From contig BHEP01000004.1 in NCBI GenBank assembly GCA_003851245.1, positions 1-64,000 of the forward strand: 64,000 nucleotides of DNA. The letters run 5' to 3'. The notes beneath the pieces were generated by a model, which saw only the letters and a list, made by a program, of their open reading frames with translations, was not told the DNA's origin and made no database searches. Made by a program: the position numbers and the translations under genes. This document shows positions 17,108 through 25,216 of this stretch, piece by piece; within the stretch, counting starts at the first letter, position 1, and the number at the start of each line of letters is the position of its first letter. The stretch is from Bacteroidales bacterium. GTDB taxonomy: Bacteria > Bacteroidota > Bacteroidia > Bacteroidales > Azobacteroidaceae.

Positions 17108-18376
17108 ATGAAAAAAAACGATAGCACTTATGAGATAATGTCTCCCGTGGGTTCTTATGAGTCTTTGGCAGCAGCCATTAAGGCTGGAGCTGATTCGGTA
17201 TATTTTGGAATAACGGGCTTGAATATGCGTTCGCGTTCTGCCAACAATTTTACTGTAGACGACCTACACAAGATTGTTGATATTTGTAAGCAAAATGGCT
17301 TAAAATCGTATCTTACCGTCAATACCATTGTCTATGATGAGGATATGGATTTGATGAAACAGATTATTGATGCCGCTAAAGCCTCGCAGCTAACCGCCAT
17401 TATTGCTGCCGATGTATCGGGAATGATGTATGCTCGCAGCCTTGGCGTGGAAGTTCATCTCTCCACTCAGCTAAATATTTCTAATATTGAATCCCTTAAG
17501 TTCTATTCCCAATTTGCCGATGTCGTTGTTTTGGCAAGGGAGTTGAGCCTCGAGCAGGTGCGAGAAATTTATGAGCAAATAGAAAAACAGGGCATCAAGG
17601 GTCCAGGTGGCGAGCTTGTTCGCATAGAAATGTTTTCTCACGGAGCTCTCTGCATGGCGGTTTCTGGCAAATGCTACCTCAGTCTCCACGAGATGAATGC
17701 CTCGGCCAATAGGGGGGCTTGCAATCAGTTGTGTAGAAGGGGCTATGTGGTAAAAGATAAGGAATCTAATGCCGAGTTTGATGTCGATAATCAATATATA
17801 ATGTCGCCCAAAGATCTTAAGACTATACATTTTATGAATAAAATGATAGATGCAGGAGTGAGGGTGTTTAAGATAGAGGGGCGTGCACGGGGCCCTGAAT
17901 ATGTGCGCACGGTTACTGAATGCTACAAGGAAGCCCTTGCAGCCTATGGGGATGGAAGTTTCGGCGAAGATAAAATAAATAATTGGGATGAGCGTCTAAA
18001 AACGGTGTTTAACAGGGGTTTCTGGGATGGATATTACCTGGGGCAGAGGCTAGGGGAGTGGAGCCATAAATATGGAAATGAGGCTACAGAGAAAAAAATG
18101 TACGCAGCAAAAGCCATTAAATATTTTTCTAAGCTTCAGGTGGCAGAATTTTTGGTGGAAACGCAATCTGTAAAAGTAGGGGATAAAATACTTATTACAG
18201 GGCCTACCACTGGTGCCGTTTTTCATACCGTAGATGAAATAAGAGTAGACATGAAAAAGGTTGAAGAGGCCATGAAAGGTGAATCTTTTTCCATAAAAAT
18301 AAGTGATAAAATTAGGCCTTCCGATAAGCTTTACAAGCTTATTGTTAGCAATGAAAAGGCAAAAATAAAAATATAG
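17108..18376 (+). CDS. Peptidase U32 family protein
   Basis: The 422-residue protein opens with a TIM-barrel-like start (SPVGSYESLAAAIKAGADSVYFG). It carries the U32 signature region MFSHGALCMAVSGKCYLS around residues 175-195, with further conserved Cys in NRGACNQLCRRGY that may hold an iron-sulfur cluster. U32 members include collagenase-like proteases and RNA hydroxylation enzymes (RlhA, TrhP). The Cys-rich motif makes an RNA hydroxylase role plausible, but the sequence does not decide it. The thioesterase gene begins at the next base after its stop. Confidence 0.8.
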   Translation: MKKNDSTYEIMSPVGSYESLAAAIKAGADSVYFGITGLNMRSRSANNFTVDDLHKIVDICKQNGLKSYLTVNTIVYDEDMDLMKQIIDAAKASQLTAIIAADVSGMMYARSLGVEVHLSTQLNISNIESLKFYSQFADVVVLARELSLEQVREIYEQIEKQGIKGPGGELVRIEMFSHGALCMAVSGKCYLSLHEMNASANRGACNQLCRRGYVVKDKESNAEFDVDNQYIMSPKDLKTIHFMNKMIDAGVRVFKIEGRARGPEYVRTVTECYKEALAAYGDGSFGEDKINNWDERLKTVFNRGFWDGYYLGQRLGEWSHKYGNEATEKKMYAAKAIKYFSKLQVAEFLVETQSVKVGDKILITGPTTGAVFHTVDEIRVDMKKVEEAMKGESFSIKISDKIRPSDKLYKLIVSNEKAKIKI

Positions 18377-18778
18377 ATGAAAGAATGTGTTTTTGAGGTC
18401 GAAATGAAGGTTCGCGATTATGAGTGTGACATACAAGGAATTGTCAATAACGCCAACTATCAGCATTATATAGAGCATGCTAGGCATGAGTTTTTGCGTA
18501 GCTTTGGCGCAGATTTTGCTCAACTTCATAGAGACGGAGTTGATGCGGTAGTTTCTAAAATTGCCATAGAATACAAGCAGTCGCTTGTTGGAGGAGAGCG
18601 ATTCGTTTGCAAAATAAGGATCTCCAAAAAAGGGCCAAAGATGGTGTTTTATCAAGACATTTTTAGTCTCGACAATCATTGTCTTGCTGCAAGAGCCGAG
18701 GTCGATGTTGTTATAAAACATCATGGGCAACTCACAAGGGGTGAATATTTTGATATCTTATTTAAAGATTTTTTATAG
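18377..18778 (+). CDS. Acyl-CoA thioesterase, 4HBT/YbgC-type hotdog protein
   Basis: The 133-residue length is typical. The hotdog active-site motif appears as YECDIQGIVNNANYQHYIEHAR, with Asp18 the catalytic candidate. The enzyme probably hydrolyses a short or medium acyl-CoA; the substrate is unknown. The ATG directly follows the U32 stop, and dprA starts 15 bp after its end, so a U32-thioesterase-dprA operon is likely. Confidence 0.85.
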   Translation: MKECVFEVEMKVRDYECDIQGIVNNANYQHYIEHARHEFLRSFGADFAQLHRDGVDAVVSKIAIEYKQSLVGGERFVCKIRISKKGPKMVFYQDIFSLDNHCLAARAEVDVVIKHHGQLTRGEYFDILFKDFL

Positions 18779-18793
18779 AAATGCCAATAGCTC

Positions 18794-19903
18794 ATGCCAA
18801 ACCAAGACTTCTTATATAAAATAGCACTAACACTTGTCAAGGGTATAGGGAATATAAGGGCTAGGCAGGTGATAGATAATCTGGGCGATCCTGCGATATT
18901 ATTTAAAGAGAAAGCAAGACTTTTGGAACTCATTCCGGGTATTTCTGCACGTATCGTAAGCGAAATAAGAAAACCCGAGGTACTCATAAGGGCTGAAAGG
19001 GAACTTGATTTTATTGAAAAAAATAAGATTCAGGCATTGTTTATCTCTGATGAGGCCTATCCCTCTCGCCTTAGAGAATGCGTCGATGCCCCGGTTGTGC
19101 TATATTATAGGGGTAATTCTAGCCTCAATGCGCCCAAAATTATCAGTGTGGTAGGTACTCGCCATGCCACGGCTTATGGGAAACATTTGGTGAGAGAGAT
19201 GATCAGAGATTTTGCAGCCTATGATTCGGAAATTCTTGTGGTCAGTGGCTTGGCCTATGGCGTAGATATTTTGGCCCACCAAGCGGCACTTGACGAGGGC
19301 TTGTCCACAGTGGCGGTAGTGGCACATGGATTGGATAGGATATATCCTGCCGAGCATAGAAATATAGCCGTAAAAATGCTTGAGCAGGGAGGACTCATTA
19401 GTGACTTTGTAAGTGAAACAAGTCCCGAGAGATCCAATTTTGTGAAGAGAAACCGTATCATTGCGGGTATTGCCGACTGTACCATTGTTGTAGAATCAGC
19501 GTCCAAAGGCGGCGCTCTGATTACTGCCAATATAGCTGATTCTTATGGTCGCGATGTTTTTGCTTTCCCTGGAAATACGAAAGATAAATACTCCATGGGT
19601 TGCAATCTCTTGATCAAGGAGCGCAAGGCGGCATTGGTTGAGAGCGCCGAGGACATTTTGCGAGAAATGCGTTGGATAACAGAAAAGAAAGCGCCGATTC
19701 CCATACAAAAGGGACTGATGCTAGACGTTTCGCCAGAGGAAATGATGATAGTAGACATTCTTGCTAAAACTGGCAGTATGCAAATAAATTTACTCGCCAT
19801 AGAGCTCAATACTCCTATTTCTCATTTGGCTAGCCTATTGTTTGGACTAGAAATGAAAGGCCTCGTGAGGTGTATGCCTGGAGGTTTGTATAAGCTCCTA
19901 TAG
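18794..19903 (+). CDS. dprA: DNA-processing protein A
   Basis: The 369 residues comprise an N-terminal helix-hairpin-helix-like part (LVKGIGNIRARQVIDNL), the Rossmann domain with VVGTRHATAYG, GLAYGVDILAHQAAL, RNRIIAGIAD and SKGGALITA, and a C-terminal winged-helix DML1-like domain (MQINLLAIELNTPISHLASLLFGLEMKGLV). DprA loads RecA onto incoming single-stranded DNA during natural transformation. The full domain set is present. Confidence 0.93.
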   Translation: MPNQDFLYKIALTLVKGIGNIRARQVIDNLGDPAILFKEKARLLELIPGISARIVSEIRKPEVLIRAERELDFIEKNKIQALFISDEAYPSRLRECVDAPVVLYYRGNSSLNAPKIISVVGTRHATAYGKHLVREMIRDFAAYDSEILVVSGLAYGVDILAHQAALDEGLSTVAVVAHGLDRIYPAEHRNIAVKMLEQGGLISDFVSETSPERSNFVKRNRIIAGIADCTIVVESASKGGALITANIADSYGRDVFAFPGNTKDKYSMGCNLLIKERKAALVESAEDILREMRWITEKKAPIPIQKGLMLDVSPEEMMIVDILAKTGSMQINLLAIELNTPISHLASLLFGLEMKGLVRCMPGGLYKLL

Positions 19904-19924
19904 TTTTTCTGCACTATTATAATT

Positions 19925-20689
19925 TTAAAAAGTTGCAGACATGCTTATTCCGCAGTCATATGGGGTATAATATGGCAGCACAAGAGCTTGGAGCGAGCTC
20001 TTACGTTTGTAGAGTTTGCTCAATTGTGGGTGTATCCAATAGGATATCTTGGTGCTAATAATACCTACTCCCGCACCAACGAGTATGTCAGAACTCCAGT
20101 GCCTATTGTTGTAGATGCGCATAAGTCCCGTGCAAGAGGCCATGCTGTAGCCTGCTATGCCGTACCATATGGATTGATCTTTGTATTCTTGTCGTAGAAA
20201 CTCTGCTCCAGCGAAGGCTAGGGCAGTATGCCCCGAAGGGAAGGAGTTGTTGGCGCTGTGGTCTGGTCGTTCTACTCCCGTAATCGACTTGAGGCTCTCC
20301 GAGCTAGCAAAAGCCAAAAAGGAAGCTGTTCCGTAGATTACTGTTTTATCAACAAAATTGTGCTTACCTTTTATACCGGCAAATCCAAGGGCATATACCG
20401 TAGCTCCAGGTCCGAAAAGCAAGAAATCATCTATCCTTGTTTTTTTGAAGTCTTTTTCAATAATCTTCTCACTTATTTTCTTGTCCAAAGAGCCATCAAT
20501 TGCCAAATAAGTGCCTATAAGAGCGAGGCTGGCAGGAAGAATTATTTGCTGGCTGCTGAACTTTAAACCCTTGTCGGGGATATAATATAATGAGTCTACC
20601 TGCAAAGAGTCTTGTCCCTGTGTGCTCAAGCACGAAAGGCATGAAAATGCAAGTATGATGTATTTTTTTAGAACGGATGTTTTTCCCAT
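19925..20689 (-). CDS. PAP2 family phosphatase
   Basis: The 254-residue protein has a signal peptide (MGKTSVLKKYIILAFSCLSCLSTQG). The three acid-phosphatase motifs are KSITGVERP, SFPSGHTAL and MRIYNNRHWSSD, with the essential His and Asp present. It probably removes phosphate from a lipid (phosphatidic acid or undecaprenyl pyrophosphate class) in the envelope. It is convergent with dprA (21-bp gap). A minus-strand TAAATTTG (20710-20717) with TTTG 22 nt further upstream can serve as promoter. Confidence 0.88.
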   Translation of the reverse strand: MGKTSVLKKYIILAFSCLSCLSTQGQDSLQVDSLYYIPDKGLKFSSQQIILPASLALIGTYLAIDGSLDKKISEKIIEKDFKKTRIDDFLLFGPGATVYALGFAGIKGKHNFVDKTVIYGTASFLAFASSESLKSITGVERPDHSANNSFPSGHTALAFAGAEFLRQEYKDQSIWYGIAGYSMASCTGLMRIYNNRHWSSDILVGAGVGIISTKISYWIHPQLSKLYKRKSSLQALVLPYYTPYDCGISMSATF

Positions 20690-20709
20690 ATTGAAAATTA
20701 TTGAGAGCT

Positions 20710-20743
20710 CAAATTTACGATATTAATTTGAAATTAATGCAAA
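20710..20743 (-). promoter_or_regulatory. Promoter of the PAP2 phosphatase gene
   Basis: On the minus strand TTTG (20740-20743) and TAAATTTG (20710-20717) are spaced by 22 nt, slightly longer than usual. The leader is about 15-20 nt. Confidence 0.5.
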
Positions 20744-20804
20744 ACAAATTCACTCTTAATGGATTGGGCTATTATTTTAGAGTTTAAATTCAATAATTTT
20801 AGGT

Positions 20805-20821
20805 CTGCCAAAGATTGGCAG
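20805..20821. repeat. 7-bp stem-loop between PAP2 and peptidase remnant
   Basis: CTGCCAA-AGA-TTGGCAG is a perfect hairpin. It lies downstream of the minus-strand C11 remnant and may end transcription of the DUF2339-DUF3999 operon, although no T-run follows on that strand. Confidence 0.4.
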
Positions 20822-20895
20822 GTTCTGATAGGAGTAAAATTATTTACCTGCCTTGTTTGCCAATACCAGCGAACGAAATGTCGTATTTAGGTATA

Positions 20896-21180
20896 TCAAT
20901 ATGCAAATAAACTTGACCAATTACTTTTTTTACACCATTCCAAAGTATTATAATACTGATTCTGATATTCATAATTTTTATTGGGTACATAACAGCTTAT
21001 ACCACAAAAGGAATTAATTGACAACTTGTCCAGGAATTTCTCTGTGTGTGCTTTGTAAATTATTGTTCTTGAGAGTTGATTTTCAAGTTCAAATAAGGCC
21101 TCGGAGGGATAGTTTTTGTGTAAAAAATCTAAATAATCAAATATCACTGGGGTATCATACGAATCTATAATACTCCCCAA
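20896..21180 (-). pseudogene. C-terminal fragment of a clostripain-like (C11) peptidase
   Basis: The 94-codon frame has no ATG (TTG start) and a TAG stop just upstream. Its end, INSFCGISCYVP followed by YQNQYYNTLEWCKKSNWSS, resembles the C-terminal NGLSIYIP and YYKxLEWYxxxxW pattern of Bacteroidetes C11 peptidases. The catalytic His-Cys part is absent, so it cannot be active. It directly abuts a 40-bp repeat copy and the end of the DUF3999 gene. The assignment is from memory of the family's end and is moderate. Confidence 0.4.
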
Positions 21181-21200
21181 TAACTAGACAGCTCATTAAG
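21161..21200 (-). repeat. 40-bp dispersed intergenic repeat, copy B
   Basis: On the minus strand this matches 7596-7634 except for one substitution and one extra A. It begins 5 bp after the DUF3999 stop codon and runs into the C11 fragment. Confidence 0.7.
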
Positions 21201-21204
21201 TGCC

Positions 21205-22419
21205 CTATCCCCTCTTTTTCATTTCTTGTATCATCGTGTAGCACATCAGGGCAATCAATGCCCCTACACCAAGGATTACAGACCACAAGAAGATAGGTCT
21301 TTCAAACCAAGCGGTGGCTCTTACTTCTTCTTCTACCTCTACAAAAGGAATCTCCTCCAGTGCTCCCAAGGAAATGATAGGCAGGCTATTGGGAATTTCT
21401 GTCGTAAAATACGAAAGATCATACTGCGGACTAGGCAGAGAGGCATCGCCACAATAAAAGGAGTAGTCAACATCCTTTTCGAGGTACACACAAATATAAC
21501 GCTTCAAAGAAAATGCCTTGATGTCATTGATATGCAATGCCTTATTGTCTCTATTTTCTATCTCAATACAAAAAACAGAATCAAGCCTCGCTCGTGGTGT
21601 CTGAATGATGTTTTCTTTTGTAGAAGACAGCACAAAGCCCAAATCCCATGAGTGGATATAAACATCTCGCCTAAAAACCTGCTTTTGCTCAATGGAGAAA
21701 ACCAACTTGTCTATCCAATACGCCTTTTTTGACCAATTAAAGTGTATGTAAGAAACTTTATTGCTGCTGTCAATTTGAGCGAAATTGCCCAAAGGAACAT
21801 CAGTATACTCTCCCAATATCTCGCTGTATTTGTATTTTCCGACATCTAAAATATTGAGTGGTAGTCGCTGGCTATTACTCAAACTTATTTCATAGTAGCG
21901 GTAAGCTCCTTTTGGAAAATTGTAGACAATCATCTCTGTTATATCGTCATAAGGTAGAGACATTGGAGCTGGCGCTTTTTGTTTTACCACATACCAGCTC
22001 AGTCCATCATCACTGCCTTTCAGGGCAATGGCTTTATACACATCGGCATTATTCATGCGAATACAAAATTGTGAGAGCTCTTCCTTTTTAGCATTGTCCA
22101 CGACAATGCGTGAAGTGCTATCCTTGATTACAAACTCATTGGATTGCAGGGTATACAAGTCAAACAAAACAGCTTCCTGCTTAGGACTTTCTGCTCGTAT
22201 AAAATAGGACTGCTCTTCACCCTTTGCATCTTTGATGCGTATGTCGGACAAATCATTCTTTCTAGCAACTGCCAAAGCATCGATACTTATCTGCAAATGA
22301 TAATATCCACTTTCTGACACCTTCTCAATGGAACTTTTGTAGCTAGCTTTAGTCTCCGAAAATACCCCTAGAGCAAGGGAAATTCCAAGACATACAAGCA
22401 AAATTTTCAATCTATTCAT
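21205..22419 (-). CDS. DUF3999-type envelope protein
   Basis: The 404-residue protein has a signal peptide (MNRLKILLVCLGISLALGVFS), a long periplasmic beta-rich region (YHLQISIDALAVARKNDLSDIRIKD) and a C-terminal transmembrane helix (FLWSVILGVGALIALMCYTMI) followed by KKRG. This matches DUF3999, a family often found beside DUF2339. Its start overlaps the end of the DUF2339 gene by 4 bp (ATGA), so the pair is translationally coupled. Function is unknown; a joint envelope role is inferred from the pairing. Confidence 0.75.
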   Translation of the reverse strand: MNRLKILLVCLGISLALGVFSETKASYKSSIEKVSESGYYHLQISIDALAVARKNDLSDIRIKDAKGEEQSYFIRAESPKQEAVLFDLYTLQSNEFVIKDSTSRIVVDNAKKEELSQFCIRMNNADVYKAIALKGSDDGLSWYVVKQKAPAPMSLPYDDITEMIVYNFPKGAYRYYEISLSNSQRLPLNILDVGKYKYSEILGEYTDVPLGNFAQIDSSNKVSYIHFNWSKKAYWIDKLVFSIEQKQVFRRDVYIHSWDLGFVLSSTKENIIQTPRARLDSVFCIEIENRDNKALHINDIKAFSLKRYICVYLEKDVDYSFYCGDASLPSPQYDLSYFTTEIPNSLPIISLGALEEIPFVEVEEEVRATAWFERPIFLWSVILGVGALIALMCYTMIQEMKKRG

Positions 22420-24935
22420 TTTTCAATCTCCTCATTTTCTTTAGTTTCAGCATTGTCATTGTTTTTGTCATCTAATGCCGTTTTATTTGCAAGCAATCGT
22501 TTTAATTTTTGGTACAAGAAAGACACAAACAAGAGTACCATACCCAAGAATATAAATGCGACAATACGCCCGGTTTGCGACATGCTCCACACATCTATCA
22601 AATAGAGTTTGCCAATGATAAGTCCAAACAAACTCAAAGAAATGATTCGCAGGGTTTTGATTTCTTGTCGCATACCCAGCAGCATCAAAACAAAGGAACA
22701 GACTGCCCAAAGTATTGGATACCCAATAGTATGGCTGTTGTACAAAACAACAAAAATATTATTTTCATTGCCAAACAAAAGCAATAGTAAGTTATCCATT
22801 TCTACACTAAGCACTAGCACTGCCAAAAGGCAGACAAACCAATAAACCCAATTTTGCGGCGTCGGGGATTTAAAAGCTGCGTCCTTATTTTTTAATAAAT
22901 AAATCAGGAACAGAATAAATGAGGGTAGGCTCAAATAGTGCATAGCAAAATACGACCACGACGACATAATACCATAAATAACCTCTTCTCCCAAATTATT
23001 TATTATAGCCATATAAAAACTCGAATAAAAGAATGCCGTTATAGCAAGTATCCAATATAAAAGACTTCTAAATGCTGCCTTCTTCCACCTGTAAATCGCC
23101 ATGATGGCTATAAAAGTGAAAATGTAGAGTCCATAAATAGATTGCCTAAAAGTGAGTGTGTCGTAAAAACGATCTACCTGGTAGGTTAGTTCTAAGAAGG
23201 GCACAAGAAAGAGCAGTATCAAACCAATGATTTGCAAGCCAAATTTTATGCCTTTTACATCGCTAATAAAAAAGCTAGTTCCCTTCTTCTCCTTATTTAA
23301 AAGATATATATTACAATAAATGCTAGCCGTGACGATAAGTCCTGTAATAAATATTCTGTTGAGAACGACAGATAAAGGGGACACTTCCAGTGCGTGATAA
23401 TTGAGATATACCTTTGTCCAATCCATAAATAGGGAGAGCAATACCAAGACCTCAACAATTACAAATCCTACCTGGAAGACTTTTATAGCCGATTTTTGCC
23501 ATAGCCAAAGAAGAATAATAGCCTCAACAGCCCAAAACATGCTTATTGCATAGCCGTCGAGCTGTATGGGCACTGCCAAACTAACAAAACCAAGCACCAA
23601 AGCGATTAGGAGGTAGAGCATGTTTTTATCTAACTCTTGCCGCCTAAACAAAACCCACATCGGCAAAGCATTCAACAAGGCAATACCGATAGTGATCACT
23701 CCCTTCACATTCACCGCATAATCGGCATATATATAGAGGCTGGAGGCAAACAGTGAGAGGCTATTGCCCAAGATAACAAAGGCCTGAAAGGCTGAGAGCT
23801 TCTGCTTATTGTTAAAATGCTCTGCAAAAGCCAATAAATAAAACTGAACAAAAAATAGCAAGCCGAATATAATTGCACCAAGAGTCTGATCGTGGAAAGA
23901 GTTTAAAAGCCATACCCAATAAAATGCTTGTGTGAAAACATAGGAAACAAAACTCACAGCCCGCCAGTTTTTTATATAAGCCAATACCAACATCCCTGTA
24001 TTCAATATAAGAATGTAGGAGAAGAGTACTATGTAATTGCCTGCGCCTGTACTGATCATCAGAGGTGAGGCAAAACCTCCCAACAAAGAAAATAAGGCCA
24101 ATTCTTTGCGGTCGTAGTAAACACTCAGCAATACTGAAAAGGCTGTGATGGCAATCAATAATATAAATGCTACCGTCTGCGAAAAAATTTCGTATTCTCT
24201 AAATGCGAGTGTAATTGTTACATAAAGAATGGCTATTCCGCCCCCCACCAAGATGGATGAGAAGGTGCGGTAGTTGTCGCGTAATTTATGCGCTACGGCA
24301 ATAATTCCAGCACCTGTAAGTATGCCTATGGCAACCCTTCCAATTTCATTGATCCAATCTTGGTCGATGGCATGTTTTACAAAATACGCTATGCCTAAAA
24401 CCAGAGTTGCGATACCAATCTTACTCAATAGATTTTCACCAATATATTTTTCAAAGTCGTTTTTCTCCTTTTTCTCCTTTTTTATTGATTCAGGTTTTTT
24501 AGACAGGAGTGGATTATGGGAAATCTCATCTCTTTCTTCAGCTGTATATATCAATGCCAGAGCCTCAGACTCTGAATGCTCTGATTCTGAATGCTCTGAT
24601 TCTGATTCAATAGGCTCTTGCGCCAACATACTCGCAGCAACTTCCAGCTCTGCTGGAGCATAAGGAGATGTGACTATTGGAGCCTCATCGTGAACTTCTT
24701 TAGGCTTATAAGATTCATGCGAAAGAATACCAGCTCCTTCGTTCTTTGCATCGTTTTTCTCCAAAAGCCCTCTAAGTATGGCTATCTCTTCCTGTACATT
24801 CTTAAACTGCTTGGATAAGCCCTCAAATCCTTTTCTTGTTTTGCTGCTTAGCGATCCCAGAAAGAAAATAAGGGCAATAAAACAGGAAAAACCGATAAGA
24901 AACAATAAATCGAAAAAATCGGATATATCAAACAT
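22416..24935 (-). CDS. DUF2339 polytopic membrane protein
   Basis: The 839-residue protein has an N-terminal transmembrane helix and a coiled-coil-like segment (FEGLSKQFKNVQEEIAILRGLLEKND). An acidic linker with the tandem repeat SESEHSESEHSE follows, and then more than twenty hydrophobic helices (from YIGENLLSKIGIATLVLGIAYF onwards). This is the layout of DUF2339. It probably works with the DUF3999 protein encoded immediately after it. No catalytic motif is known. The minus-strand box TACCTTTG at 24952-24959 is a possible -7 element, although it lies close to the start. Confidence 0.8.
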   Translation of the reverse strand: MFDISDFFDLLFLIGFSCFIALIFFLGSLSSKTRKGFEGLSKQFKNVQEEIAILRGLLEKNDAKNEGAGILSHESYKPKEVHDEAPIVTSPYAPAELEVAASMLAQEPIESESEHSESEHSESEALALIYTAEERDEISHNPLLSKKPESIKKEKKEKNDFEKYIGENLLSKIGIATLVLGIAYFVKHAIDQDWINEIGRVAIGILTGAGIIAVAHKLRDNYRTFSSILVGGGIAILYVTITLAFREYEIFSQTVAFILLIAITAFSVLLSVYYDRKELALFSLLGGFASPLMISTGAGNYIVLFSYILILNTGMLVLAYIKNWRAVSFVSYVFTQAFYWVWLLNSFHDQTLGAIIFGLLFFVQFYLLAFAEHFNNKQKLSAFQAFVILGNSLSLFASSLYIYADYAVNVKGVITIGIALLNALPMWVLFRRQELDKNMLYLLIALVLGFVSLAVPIQLDGYAISMFWAVEAIILLWLWQKSAIKVFQVGFVIVEVLVLLSLFMDWTKVYLNYHALEVSPLSVVLNRIFITGLIVTASIYCNIYLLNKEKKGTSFFISDVKGIKFGLQIIGLILLFLVPFLELTYQVDRFYDTLTFRQSIYGLYIFTFIAIMAIYRWKKAAFRSLLYWILAITAFFYSSFYMAIINNLGEEVIYGIMSSWSYFAMHYLSLPSFILFLIYLLKNKDAAFKSPTPQNWVYWFVCLLAVLVLSVEMDNLLLLLFGNENNIFVVLYNSHTIGYPILWAVCSFVLMLLGMRQEIKTLRIISLSLFGLIIGKLYLIDVWSMSQTGRIVAFIFLGMVLLFVSFLYQKLKRLLANKTALDDKNNDNAETKENEEIEK

Positions 24936-25015
24936 ACTATTATTTTTTTTACAAAGGTAGCCTTTTATTAATAATAAGCGATAATATTTTGGATGAGTAA
25001 CATTTTATAAAACAT

Positions 25016-25053
25016 GTAATATTATTCCAAATAGGTGTAATATAATGCCAAAT
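25016..25053 (+). promoter_or_regulatory. Pair of 17-bp direct repeats (putative HTCS operator, block A)
   Basis: Two copies, GTAATATTATTCCAAAT (25016-25032) and GTAATATAATGCCAAAT (25037-25053), agree at 15 of 17 positions with a period of exactly 21 bp, two helical turns. The same arrangement occurs upstream of the block B SusC gene (47190-47227). Distance from the end of the pair to the -7 box is 90 bp here and 88 bp there. Direct repeats are what AraC-type domains of hybrid regulators bind. Confidence 0.7.
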
Positions 25054-25142
25054 GCACTATCTATTTACAATAATGTCCTTTTTTGACAAGATATTACATC
25101 TTTATTTATATAGTAAATTAACATTTATAGACAAATATGGTA

Positions 25143-25150
25143 TACTTTTG
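25143..25150 (+). promoter_or_regulatory. -7 box of block A promoter (TACTTTTG)
   Basis: TACTTTTG fits TAnnTTTG. The sequence between it and the operator shares further blocks with the block B promoter, namely TACATCnTTATT (25095) and AATTAAC. No TTTG -33 box is seen, as expected for an activator-dependent promoter. Confidence 0.6.
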
Positions 25151-25216
25151 TATCTATATCCAATATTTTAAATACAAATTAATAAATACAAGTTAATAAT
25201 TACAAAATATTACAAC

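Noticed and set aside
18050-18730. 226-codon minus-strand open frame opposite the U32 peptidase and thioesterase genes
   Set aside because: It lies wholly antisense to two well-supported genes and has no family pattern; its composition is that of a reverse-read coding strand.
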